Below, piece after piece: positions 48,641 to 63,449 of a stretch of DNA of 64,000 bases (positions are counted from its first letter, which is position 1; every line of letters starts with the position of its first letter). Location: assembly GCA_947034895.1 (NCBI GenBank), contig OX344762.1, positions 18,704,760-18,768,759 of the forward strand, written 5' to 3'. Position numbers and translations under genes: made by a program. The notes below the pieces were generated by a model. The model did not search any database. It worked only from the letters and a program-made list of their open reading frames with translations, and was not told where the DNA came from. The stretch is from Rhytidiadelphus loreus (Eukaryota > Streptophyta > Bryopsida > Hypnales > Hylocomiaceae).

Positions 48641-51600
48641 ATGGATATATATTCTGAATGGACGGAATGCATGCTCAAGTCTATGCAAGAGTTACGAATG
48701 TACTTGTCTTTCTCTCAGGGATTGGGAAGCACAGGAAGTGTTCGGAAGTCCATGGAGAAATTCGTTCCTTGGAGCAGGACTGCTGCTTCAGAGAAAGCCG
48801 GAAATGTTAGTGCATCACCTTCGACGTCTGCTGGTCAGGCCAAAAATAACGGAAGGCCTATGTCTACGAGTTCTCGGTCTCTGAAGTCGACTCGTATGTC
48901 AAGTCCTGGAGAACTTTTGACAAGAGCGGAAGTTGGCGATGAAACGATAGGGACAGTGGGAAGGAGAACGCGACAATCGACAGAATTATCACAGACAGCA
49001 GGAATTGATGGCCGAACATCTAGTGAAATGTCGGAAGGTAAAAAACAAATGCACCAACTACAGAATTGGTTGAAGAGGAAGTCAATACTTCCGGTTTAGT
49101 AATGATAGTTCTCATGTTCTGTTGTTTTCTCTTATTAAACGTTGGATTTGAATTACTGAGACATTCACATGGATTTCTTCTACAAGTAATAGGGAACACT
49201 GCTAGTGAATGTGCGAAGTGTTCATTTATCTTGCAATTCTAGAATATATGTCCACATTTTGAGTATGAAGGCACCACTACTGTCTCATATTTGTAGGGAG
49301 AGGGAGAGAATTGTTTTGGTAGTGCACATATAGAACGTGTACACGGAGGTTGCGAGTGGACTTTCTTTGTGTATAGGAAGCCTCACATGCGGTAATGCAT
49401 TCACGGTCATGGTTGTGTGTTTTACACTGTTCATTTCTGTAATGGTCATAAGTAGTTGGGAAAGGATAGTACACCGTAAACCGCAGTAGAGGATTCAGAA
49501 TATTGGAGGATTGTAGTCACCGTACGTGGTAAATGTAACTGTATGGGGAGTCTTAGATAAAAAATTCTGAATGTACGAGGTAGAAAGGTAATGAATAATG
49601 GCGAAGTTATTGTTTGCAAATTTATTTGATGTCATTGTTATGTACAAATGCAGGTCGTTCCATTGTTAATGCAAGAGAGAAAGTAGTCTCTTCTGGAACT
49701 GCTAGAAGAGACTTTTCCAAAGGAAAAGAGTCCTCTACAAAGTCGATGACGTCGATGCGGTCAATGCATGATGAGATTTTCACTCGAAATAGAGAGCGTC
49801 GATATTCTGTTTTGCAGCATGTGCGGTCAAGGGATGGACAGTTGAATGACGAAACTGGTAGGATAGAGTGCTCCACTCTGACGAAGGCAGGAAGGCTTTT
49901 TTCAACTTCAACAATTGGCCCTCATGACGAACAGGACCATCATCAAAGTGTTCAAAGGTCTCCAGCACTGGAAGATGAAGCAGAAGTGAGACTTTCCATG
50001 AATTGGCTGGCCATGTTACATGTATAATGGGATGCATGTTTCAGGGTTTTTCTGTGATTCACAATCATAAATTTTTTAGTCATGATAATGACATCGTAGA
50101 ATCTTTTGTAAAGGCATTTCTGTAGCGTTCTAACAGTTTTAGATGTGGAATTGGTGAGCAGGCTTCAGACGAGTATGACGAAGAGTATGGAGATGAGGCA
50201 GTGCACCCTTCACAGTCACGAGCAGAACTACAAACACATGCATTGGGTTTCTACAATGACGACAACAATGACCATGACATGGTCGACAATGAGGACGTTG
50301 GAGACGCAGTTGAAGTACAGGAGGAGGCAGTTGATCATGATGCAGACTCAGAAAGGGATGTTCAAGATTTGATTTTTCCAACTAAAGCAGAGAGGAAGAA
50401 AGAGAGAAGGCAAGAAAGAGCTTGGCTAGAAAAAGAAGGGGAAAGACGTCGAAAGGAAGGTCTACCACGGAATTTCCTTCTGGTGGATGAGCAAACAAAG
50501 AAGCCTTACAGTGGGGGAGTGGGGGACTGGAAGAAGGAGTTGATGTTGTTGTCCCGAGATCTGGACCCGGCAATAGGGAACATTAATAAACAACCAGAAG
50601 GTGCAATCACAGAAATAGTAGAGTGGATTCAGCAGACATGGGAATACAGTTCCCCAGTGAAGTTCGAGTTCATCAAGGAAGTGATAGCCCGTGGTGTGAC
50701 GTTGAGGCGCGCGGAATTGTGGAACAAAATTCGAAATGGGGAAGACAAACCAAACGGAGTTTCTGACCGAACATGGCGAACTTTGGAGAGGCAGCTGGAC
50801 AACCCAGCGTCTATAAGGAAGTCGGAAAATTGTCGTAGAGCAAATGCAAGCAGGGTGAACTTCGGTAGAACAGGGCCTTCGGGTGAAATTGGAGTGAGGC
50901 AGAGACTTAGGCGGATTCTTCGGTGTTCACCAGATCCCGAGGAAGTGAGGTATGAGATGGCCCGCGACAAAGGATTCGGCGGCCGTCATCAAAAAAATAA
51001 AAGCACTTCAAATGTCATGCATGGAAGCGGACGTCGAAGACTTGAAAGTAAGGATATGGGGAAAAGTATTAAATCAACTGGTAATTTCGAAGAAGAAACA
51101 GGCACAGAGAATGAGAATGAAGAACAAGTTGCAAATGCAATTGATCAACAGAACCAGGAAGAACGTGCTGCAGTCGTAGCTTCTGGTGAAGAAGTCCTGC
51201 GAGGAAGAGTAGCTTGCATGTCAAATGAAGAAATTTCACATCATCCATTTGTATTGAGAATGATGCAAAGGCTAGAAGCACTTGAAGGTAGACAAACGGA
51301 TGCTTTGGTAGAGAAACAAAGTGATTCCATTTTGGAGGGCCCAACAACACGTGAGGAACTTCAGGTGACAGGAGTCCCCATTCCTCCAGAATTGCAGGTA
51401 TGTCTTGAGACTAAGGAGAATACATAAAAAGTAGCAGCACACAGTAATTGTTGAGCATGTAAAAGGATACTGGAAATATCTTTCGTGACATTGGTGCATG
51501 GAGTGTCTAAGGCCAGTTCAAAATATGCAGAGTTGGTCCATTAAATGTGTTAATGTATGTAGGATACTGGACTTCCCGTTCAAATGGAGGAGCATGAGGT

Positions 51601-51700
51601 GACTCCCATGTCGCGGAGGAATTTGAGGACCAGTAAACGAGGGAAATCAGTTCACAGGAGGAACATGCATTCGAAGTCAACCGAAGAGCAAGGGCTGTAG
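48641..51700 (+). CDS. TNPA-like accessory transposase protein (Transposase_24 type)
   Basis: Exons 48641-49037, 49654-49985, 50162-51397 and 51563-51700 join at GT-AG sites in phase, giving 700 aa. The N-terminal 240 residues are Ser/Thr/Arg-rich and low in structure. A strongly acidic stretch (NDDNNDHDMVDNEDVGD region) follows, then a basic helix (KAERKKERRQERAWLEKEGE). The recognisable core has FEFIKEVIARGVTLRRAELW, VSDRTWRTLERQLDNPASIR and KSENCRRANASRVNFGRTGP. This Trp...NR-rich pattern with a Gly-rich turn is typical of the plant Ptta/En/Spm Transposase_24 family. A Glu-rich possible coiled coil and MMQRLEALEG follow. In En/Spm the partner protein TNPA binds sub-terminal repeats and controls methylation and expression; a similar role is inferred. 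The start at 48641 is the first good ATG, but upstream exons cannot be excluded. Confidence 0.8.
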
Positions 51701-52444
51701 AGATAGCATTCTTTGCAAAGCAGCTTCTGTACTTGCAGTAGGACTTTACGAATGAAAACCCAGAGTGCTTCGGTAATGTTCGTTTAAAGCTATAGTACTA
51801 GAAAACTAGTGTGTGAAGGTGCATAATGTTCGAGTATTTATACCAGAACTGCCTCGACGTGCTTACAAATGGTTTATGTATATGCCATCCTAGCTGACGG
51901 TGTAAGCAAATAAGCAATGTATATCCACTTTTTGGAGGATTTTCTGTATTTTTTGCAGATGTTGCCGCCAGTTCTATATTGTTTAGCATGGACAATGTGG
52001 AGGGCAGATGGCAGAAGATAGCACAATCTGCATAGAATGTTCAGTATTCGCATGTCACGGAATTTATTGCAGGCTGGGGGGGTATTCTGCAACTACTAGA
52101 ATTCAGGTTTTCCACTGTATCTGAATGGGACAGCGCATGTCAAGCACGTTCGTCACTATATGAAAGTGGATAAATACATTTGTTTTTTTTAAATTCAAGT
52201 GCAAAAATGGCAAGAAATGACAGATGTCATATTTACAGTGACGATCAAAATCCAGTTGTGAAGTCATCCATTCGCCGCATGATAGCCAAGTTGAAGACGT
52301 GCGAGTTCCTTGTAAAAGGTGGTCAGAATTTATTAATCTAAAAGCAGAGGTGAACTAAAATATTAAAAAATGCATCAGCATAAAGAACGGAATACATGTG
52401 TCAGGCCCATTAGGAGGCAGCCCATTTACTAAACCGGGGTTCGG

Positions 52445-52583
52445 AAGAGGAAGGTTGACACGAATTCTGTGCAAACTGACATGAAGTTGACAGAACTTCG
52501 TCAAATACGTGGGAGAATCAAGACGTTCCCACTGACAGAACAGTTGACAGTTATTTGTTAATTTACTGTCAATTAAGACACAG
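52445..52583. repeat. CACTA right sub-terminal repeats
   Basis: This holds GACATGAAGTTGACA (52478-52492) in the same orientation as the left copy, TGGGAGAATCAAG, ACTGACAG, and several TTGACA/TGTCAA words running up to the terminal repeat. They are likely binding sites for the element's DNA-binding protein, inferred from the En/Spm system. Confidence 0.6.
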
Positions 52584-52597
52584 TTTTCCTCGTAGTG
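52584..52597 (-). repeat. CACTA right terminal inverted repeat
   Basis: TTTTCCTCGTAGTG, an exact reverse complement of the left end, followed by TTT. Together with the left end it sets the element length at 18,215 bases. Confidence 0.93.
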
Positions 52598-52759
52598 TTT
52601 GAACTTTGGTTATTGTTGTTGAAACTTGTTTAGGCATTCAATATGGTTTCTTTGGCTTTTGATAAAAATATTACAAGATAAAGCTTTCCAAGTCTTCTTT
52701 CCATTCCACTTTGAAATTTTGAAAATTTCCCTCAAAATGATTACATTACATGTGTTTTG

Positions 52760-53040
52760 GCTCTCGGGGAGGGCTGCGAGTTCCCAACTCGAAACCCCCC
52801 TGAGAACCGCCGAAATCCGCTGTTCCCGGCTTGTGCTGACCTGGCCGAGAGATGGCCAGGTCAGATTTTTCGAAAAAATAAAAAAATAAAAAAATAAATT
52901 TAACTTTGTTTCTCATTTTAAGGACTTATATTTTATTTTATTTTATTTTATTTTTTCCAAAAAGAAATAAATCTGACAGTGGTGTTCTTTTGACTGCCGG
53001 GGGAACATCGCCGAGAACGGCCCCGAAACGGCCCTCAAAA
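52760..53040. repeat. Inverted repeat with GC-rich arms and an A/T-rich core
   Basis: Two GC-rich blocks (about 52760-52865 and 52995-53040) flank an A-rich then T-rich core of ATAAAAA and TTTTA repeats. Around the core the words TCAGATTT and AATCTGA are inverted, and GTTCCCGGC versus CCGGGGGAAC lie further out. A separate perfect 11-base hairpin CTGACCTGGCC occurs at 52836-52864. It begins only about 160 bases right of the CACTA element. It probably is a decayed foldback element. Confidence 0.5.
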
Positions 53041-53711
53041 TCCTGAAATCTCTTCTAATGCTTTATTGTAGTTTGAAGTTGAAGTTCTGTACCATATTTC
53101 TAAGTTTCAATATAAAGACACAAAAATTTAGTTTATGCTACAATTATGTTGTTGCTCTATAATTTACTCCTATTCTAAAAGTTTCAAAGTTCTAAAACAT
53201 ATTTTGTGTATATATGATTTCTCTTCACTTTTTCTTCAAAAATTCACAATAATTAGAAATTTGTACAATTTACATGAAAATTTTATGACTTGTTGAAGAC
53301 ACGTGATATCATTTCTAAAAATCATAGATTAAAATTTTTATAAATATATATCTTAGTAGAAAAATGAAATATACATAGTGAAAGATTTTGCCATGAGGTT
53401 TGAGTACTTGATTATAATCTTTGTCAATACAAAGCTAATGATGACTAAATCCAACCAAGTTGAATAAGAGTTGAATAGAGTCCATGAAAAATGGTATCCT
53501 CTGCTATTTAAGATCTTATTAATTCATCCATGCTTCATGTATTTTGGGAAGGTATTTGAAATTCATCCATTGAAAACCATGGACTATTTGCAACCAAAGG
53601 TTCCAATTGTGTTTTTCCAACAAGGTTTACAAGAAAATTACACTAGCATCATTGAATCATTGTGTATCTTCCTATGTACTATGCTTGAGTACCTACTAGC
53701 CTTCATTTCAA

Positions 53712-53955
53712 TAGTGCTAGTATGTGAGACCAAGAATGTGAGCTTGTGAACATTGAACCTACAATATAGGTACCTATAATATAGATACTACACATTATAG
53801 ATGGTGTATATATCATAAAGACCTATAATATGGGTACTTATAACATATACACCCTATAATCATATACGGTTTCTATAGTATACACACCTATAACATAAAT
53901 GTCTAGTATTCTAGACTTATAGACTCACACTCCTATGCTCATATAATAGCAACCC
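53712..53955. mobile_element. Small degenerate relative of the TIR element at 11330
   Basis: The left arm reads GTGCTAGTATGTGAG and the right arm, read inwards, GTTGCTATTATATGAGCATA, both like the TGCTATTTTGTGAGC end of the 11.3-kb element. The interior repeats ACCTATAATAT-type motifs that resemble its sub-terminal 14-base units. The unit is about 245 bases with no coding capacity. No target duplication is clear. Confidence 0.5.
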
Positions 53956-55333
53956 TCACCTTCATTCAATCATATGTGAGGATCAGATTTGGTAATATTG
54001 AGGGTAATACACTGCCAAAATACTTTACATTTTAGTATTGAATGATTTTGGCAAGTTAAATGTCACTTTTTAGAATTTTGGCACTCTTGGCTATTAAATT
54101 TGTTTATTTTTGTCTACTATGACTCTTCTTATTTTAGTTGCCACATCTCTTTTATTTTTTTGTTGCTTTGTCTTTTCTTGGTTGTTTCATTTTTTCAAAT
54201 TGATGGTAATCATTAAATAAGTGATTTAGAGTTTTACATTTGGAAATGTTATTCTTTGAACTTCTTACCAGATTTTAAAATATCCTTAAAATTAGGCATT
54301 GTGGATGAAAAAAAATTGCACTCTTTTAGAGATCACTTGTAATATTTGAAAACTTCAGACATTTCAAAAATACTGAACCTCTAAATGTCAAAGTCTTCTT
54401 TTCTTGTTTTAGGAAGGCATTTTAGACCTTTTAGAACACAAGCTTTGAGATTGATAAAGGAAGCTAAATAGAAATTGTAACCTTACAATCTTGACTTCAA
54501 GGCTTGGAGATGGGGTGCCAAAAAAAATAGAACAATTAGTTGCACAAATGTAGGGATTTTCAAGATTGAATGTGGATGGGTAAGTATTAAATTTTTTTCT
54601 AAAGCTACCCAAAACTTCAGATGCCAAAATGACAAGCATCATGCTAAGAGTTACTTAGGAAACAATTGGTTACGATGGTATAGTTCTTGTAGTTTTTAGT
54701 AGAAAACAACTAGTTCCCTTCCCCAATCAATCAAATCAACTTTAGAAAATGATATTGCATTGTAAAAATCCAAGGAATTGTCATCTAGTAAGAAGAAAAA
54801 TTTTAACCCCATTTTTTGGAGAAAAAATACTTTGTACAAAGAAATTTGAGAGTTGGATCAACTTCATAGTATATAACAAGAACATTGCCATTGAAATCAA
54901 TGATAAAATCCATTTGGATTTTCTTAAATGACAATTTATCATGGATTAGGGCCTCATTGCTCAAGGTAGTTGTTGACCGACTTCAAGAACGTGAAACCAC
55001 TCACATGGTGCCTTCATTTCCAATGATGTTGAAATCTTGATGACAAAAAGATTTTCATTAGTGGTACTCTAATTAAGTTTAGGATTGTGACTTTTGGTAG
55101 AAATACCCACATACCAAAGTAACCAAACATGGCTAACTGTCATAGGATATTGAGGCTAATTTTTCATTGTGCAACAAACATGGTTGCAATCAAGGTCCAT
55201 TTAAATTTTTTTTGGAAGCTAGTATGTGAGAGATAGAAATTGATCTTGGAAGTAGACTTCATACGTCAACTTGCAGAAAAGAAATTGTGAAAAATAAAGC
55301 AACGACTTTATCATTACTTGAAAATTCCAAGAA

Positions 55334-56696
55334 CACTAATAATGATAAATAGTGTTAGCCATACTAACTATTTTAGAAATGCTATAAGTTTTTACTTTTG
55401 ATGAATATTTTTACTGAGTGTATAAATCCTAATATCATTTTAACCCCTAAAGTCCCAAGGCCATTTTCTGGCCAAAAACCAGTGAAAACTGTCATTTCTG
55501 TTACGTTCATCTAAAAAACCAGAATTTTATTTTTTTCAAAAATCTAACCGTAAGATGTTGTACTTAACTTGACAAAGATGATGTGGTAAAATTTTCATCA
55601 AGTTTGACCGTACGGATTGGAAGATAATTGCATTCAAAGTTTGGGATAAAGTTTTTTTGGGCGCTGCCCTGAAATTACAGATGACTTTGACTGCCATTGG
55701 TTGAATTTTTTTGCACTACGGACTTTGAATTTAAAAATCTACCATATTCTACATCATCTTAGGAAGACATACACAAATTTTCAAATGATTTGGAGACTTA
55801 CAACACTCCCCAAAAAAATCTTGCAATGCGAGTATGTTGTGAAAAATGACAATACAAACCTTTATTTTGCTATGAGATTTTCAACCCAATTTTTTTCAAA
55901 TCTCACAAATCCGAACAGTAAATTGAAAGATGAAATCATTATTTACAAGATCCAAAAAAAAAAATTGGAAAAAAAAACATTCCCTAAAGTGTATGCAATT
56001 TCAAATGCGTATGATATTAGGTAAATGCAAAATGGCATTGGGCAATTCTAAAAACGGGTCCCATTGTGTTCCCTGTAAAACCCTGCAAGTTCTCATCTGA
56101 GTTCCCGATGAAGTTCCCAACATTGGGAACTCCGGAGCTCGCCTCCTTCACAGAAGGTCACTTGTTAGAAGGCCATCCTCCCCCAGCAGACCTCCCTGTC
56201 TCCCACCGGACCTCCATGTCTGTTGCGGAGCAGGGGCCTCCTGTCCAGTGTGGGCCTGCGGCCTGTCTGTGCGCCCTGTGGTCACCCGACCTGTGCTATT
56301 TCACCCGTTGCCCACTTCCAGGGTCTGGTTTGCACTCTAAACCCTGCCCTCTTCCAAAGTCAAGGAAGAACTGCCTGCCCAGTTTGCCCCTCGAGTTTAG
56401 TTTCACTAAAAAAACCTATAACTTCTTCATCCGGCATCGGATTCAAATGAAAATTATATTTTCTCGAACCTCTTGGAAAACTACATGTCCTGAAAAAGTT
56501 TCAAAAAATTAGGGTAAAATTTCAGTCCATAGGAACCTGCCCAAATTCCAAATTGTCCCCCGAGGGGACAATGGGACTTTAGGGGTTAAGTGGGAGAACT
56601 TTACACCTATAGTTAGTAAAAATATTCATCAACAATAAAAACTTATAGCTCTTTTAAATCAATTAGTGTAGGTAACACTATATATCATCATTAGTG
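55334..56696. mobile_element. Inverted-repeat element with CACTAAT ends and a GC-rich interior
   Basis: The left end reads CACTAATAATGATAAATAGT and the right end, read inwards, CACTAATGATGATATATAGT. The arms remain similar for about 120 bases (GCTATAAGTTTTTA, TTGATGAATATTTTTACT). They reach an exact 18-base inner inverted repeat TTAACCCCTAAAGTCCCA (55440-55457 and 56572-56589). The ends suggest a non-autonomous CACTA-like element, but no 3-base target duplication is visible (GAA versus TAG). The middle (about 56060-56400) is unusually GC-rich. Confidence 0.6.
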
Positions 56697-57009
56697 TAGA
56701 GTTTGGTGCCTCACGCATTTAGGGGTTAAGAGTATCTCTTGCCACTGTCTTGGTTTGAGCAATTGAGCCCACCGCATGGATTTCCAAGGGAAGAGTGGGA
56801 GAGTCAAATATTTGGTGACAAGGTCGGGCTAGAAAATCTCTTGTTGCTTGGAGCAAGTGAGCCAACAAAGGACTTCTGTAGCAATAGTTGGTGGGTGACT
56901 TGAAGCCACTATGGAAGGGGGAAGTTGTTGTAGAGAGCCACATCCTTTACAAGTTGTATGAAGACGTGGAGTTTCTTCTTTAATTGATGGTCTCTTTGTA
57001 ATCCCTAAT

Positions 57010-57540
57010 TTTTAATAAAAATTTAAGAAAATCTAAAAGAATAACATGATCACACAAACTTGCACCCAAATTTCTTTAATAGAATAGAAAATATGTACAC
57101 ACTTTAAGAAAATTACCCCCTCCACACTAGAAAGTTATAGAAGATTTAGTACATCATGACTAAATCTTCTACAACATCTACCTCTTGATTCAAAAAATTG
57201 TCTAAGACATTCTGTAATAAATCCTTAACAAACATATTAACATATGGAATTGGACATGTAATGCCAATTTTTATTTATTTTTGGGTTGAAAGTTAAGGCA
57301 ATCCAAAAATTGTGAAAAATCTAAAAGTGTATAATGCTCCTACAAACTTGCACCCAAATGTCTTACATAATTTTAAAAATATGTACAAATTCTAAAAAAT
57401 TTACCCTCTCCACTAGATAATTGTAGAAGATTTAGTACATTATGACTAATGTGACTAATGCCCTTGTAGTCACATCGTACATTAGTCACAATGTACTAAA
57501 TCTTCTACAATGCTTACTTCTTGATTCACAAAATCCTCCT
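57010..57540. repeat. Tandem duplication of a hairpin-containing unit
   Basis: Two copies (about 57010-57215 and 57310-57540) share AAACTTGCACCCAAAT, ATATGTACA, CCTCCACACTAGA-like words, TAGAAGATTTAGTACAT, ACTAAATCTTCTACAA and CTTGATTCA. In each, the TAGAAGATTTAGTACAT word is followed by its inverted complement. The second copy carries a longer hairpin (57421-57510). Confidence 0.6.
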
Positions 57541-57782
57541 CTTTCACAACACTTACCTCTTGATTCTCTTACATTATTTTTTTTTACAAAAATGAAACAA
57601 TATTTCATTGCAAATGATGATTAACTTACCTCTTGGTTAACAAATGTGACTACACCTTCTATGTTGGCCTAACTTATTAGTACATAGAATCCAATGACAA
57701 TAAGGGGCCGTGTAGGTCTCATGTACAAACCAAAATTCTAGGTAGAAGATAGATTTACGAGCCTCATGCCACTACATATGCA

Positions 57783-58216
57783 ACTACACTAGGGATAGTC
57801 ACACCTTCTTCAATTTGCACTTGGAGAATGGAGAATGAAAAGTTGGTGAGGGTTTGGAGGAGCCAATGGGAAGCCATGGTGAGTGAAAAAGATGTAACAC
57901 CCCTAAAAGATGTGTTGAGGGTGGAGAATGAAAAAGTGGAGAAGCAACTTCCCTAAACCTAAGATTAGACATAAAGTTGGAAGGAAATCAGCAACAACAA
58001 AGGTAAAGCAGCAATGAAAGGTAAAAGTGTAGAGCACAAAGGAGTCTTCCGCACTCCCAATATTCACCTCAAGAGGTGAAGATTGGGAGTGCGGAAGATA
58101 TATCCAACTAATAAGTATATTCTACCAACATGAAACCAACCCCAAGCCTCCACCTTTGCATTCTCCATCCTCCAAGTGCAAAGTGAAGAAGGTGTGACTA
58201 CCCCTACTGTGGTTGG
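57783..58216. mobile_element. Foldback (MITE-like) element with nested palindrome
   Basis: Arms of about 60 bases at 57783-57840 and 58153-58213 are inverted complements, sharing TAGTCACACCTTCTTCA and TTGCACTTGGAGAATGGAGA (one or two mismatches). The outer ends read CACTAGGG and CACAGTAGGG. The interior contains a nearly perfect 54-base palindrome at 58045-58098 (arms TCTTCCGCACTCCCAAT and TTCACCTC). No coding capacity. It lies 1 kb downstream of the reductoisomerase gene. Confidence 0.65.
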
Positions 58217-59192
58217 GGATTCAATTTCACCCAGCCATTCTGGCCGCCTCAAAAATCCGTCGGCAGGGCTGTTTTAGCGGTGGGCAAGAGATGCTCTCAT
58301 TTCTGTCTAAATCTAAACCTCATGTGGCCGGTATTCCCAAATTTTCTGGCTCACTTGTGTGCATGATGTGCATGAAGATCACATCATGTACAATTACCAG
58401 AGTTTTTGGCTCCGTCCTTAATTCCGCACTACTGTACCGGTGTTTACTTCATTTAGCTTACTTGACACCGTTGTCAGCCCATGTGTTCGTCCAGTTTCGG
58501 GAAAACGTTGGAAAATACTAGTCCAACAGATGATCCAATCTGGAAAATTTCCAATTCATTATAGGAGATCGAGACCTCCCAAATTGGGAGTCCCAATAGT
58601 CTACGGTATACCTACAATCATTCCACGACTTCTGCAGATTTCTACAGGCGGATGAAAAAGGACGAGCGTATGGGCTGGATCTCCCAGGCCACGAGCTCTT
58701 TCTCATAACGCACAACAGACATGGTCAGTACTATTGAGTAGCAATTTTGTACACTGCCCAACATGTATTCGTATCTACTCCTATGATATTCCAAGTACAG
58801 GAGAATATTTGCAAGCACAAACCCATTTCAAACCCTAATTCCTTGGATGGTATGTAACACGTGTTAGCACCAAGTATCTTCTGTATTGCAATTGGTATCA
58901 TGACGGCTCGAGCAGGACTCAGCGATGTTACTCCCAAGCCCCAGCTTGAGGTCACTAACTTACATAGCAAACAGTTTCTACTAACGGCTTATGGTTCACC
59001 TAATGTCCGAAGGCTGTTCGCACTTGGAGAAATCCAAGTACAAAGCCTGGATCGTTAAAAGGGGATACAGATCTATGAGGTGCAATTCCCCTCACCGCAA
59101 AAGACCACAGATTCGCCTCAAAATTACCCTCTAGGGCCTCTCAGCATGAAGTTACTTGGCAGGGGTGTTCAACCCAAACACTCTGTAGTTCT

Positions 59193-63449
<4,257 letters not shown>

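Larger units (their letters stand above)
34383..52597. mobile_element. CACTA (En/Spm) DNA transposon, 18.2 kb, probably complete at both ends
   Basis: The left end begins CACTACGAGGAAAATTGG and the right end, read inwards, is CACTACGAGGAAAACTGTG, so 14 bases of terminal inverted repeat are exact. A TTT triplet flanks each side (34380-34382 and 52598-52600), matching the 3-base target duplication of CACTA elements. Inside are a TNP2-type transposase (-), a TNPA-like protein (+) and a B3-like gene (+). Sub-terminal sequence is rich in TTGACA/TGTCAA motifs, and GACATGAAGTTGACA occurs at both ends in the same orientation. The interior is richer in GC than the flanks. The element is at the large end of the family because of its cargo and long non-coding parts. 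Confidence 0.93.
52601..59192. other. AT-rich intergenic DNA with several inverted-repeat elements, no gene seen
   Basis: Contents from left to right: a GC-armed inverted repeat with an A/T-rich core (52760-53040), a small relative of the 11.3-kb transposon (53712-53955), an inverted-repeat element with CACTAAT ends (55334-56696), a tandem duplication with hairpins (57010-57540), another foldback element (57783-58216), and about 1 kb of moderate-GC DNA that includes the 3' flank of the reductoisomerase gene. No protein-coding gene is supported. Confidence 0.6.

Noticed and set aside
34383..52597. Possibility that the large element is an LTR retrotransposon
   Set aside because: There is no reverse transcriptase, integrase or gag-like frame and no long terminal direct repeats; the ends and transposase are CACTA type.
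56066..56512. 148-codon plus-strand frame in the GC-rich island as a gene
   Set aside because: Pro/Ser/Leu-rich composition follows from GC-rich DNA, no domain is seen, and overlapping frames exist; kept only as a compositional finding.
58861..59058. Short plus-strand frame downstream of the reductoisomerase gene
   Set aside because: It is antisense to the likely 3' flank and has no domain or conserved motif.
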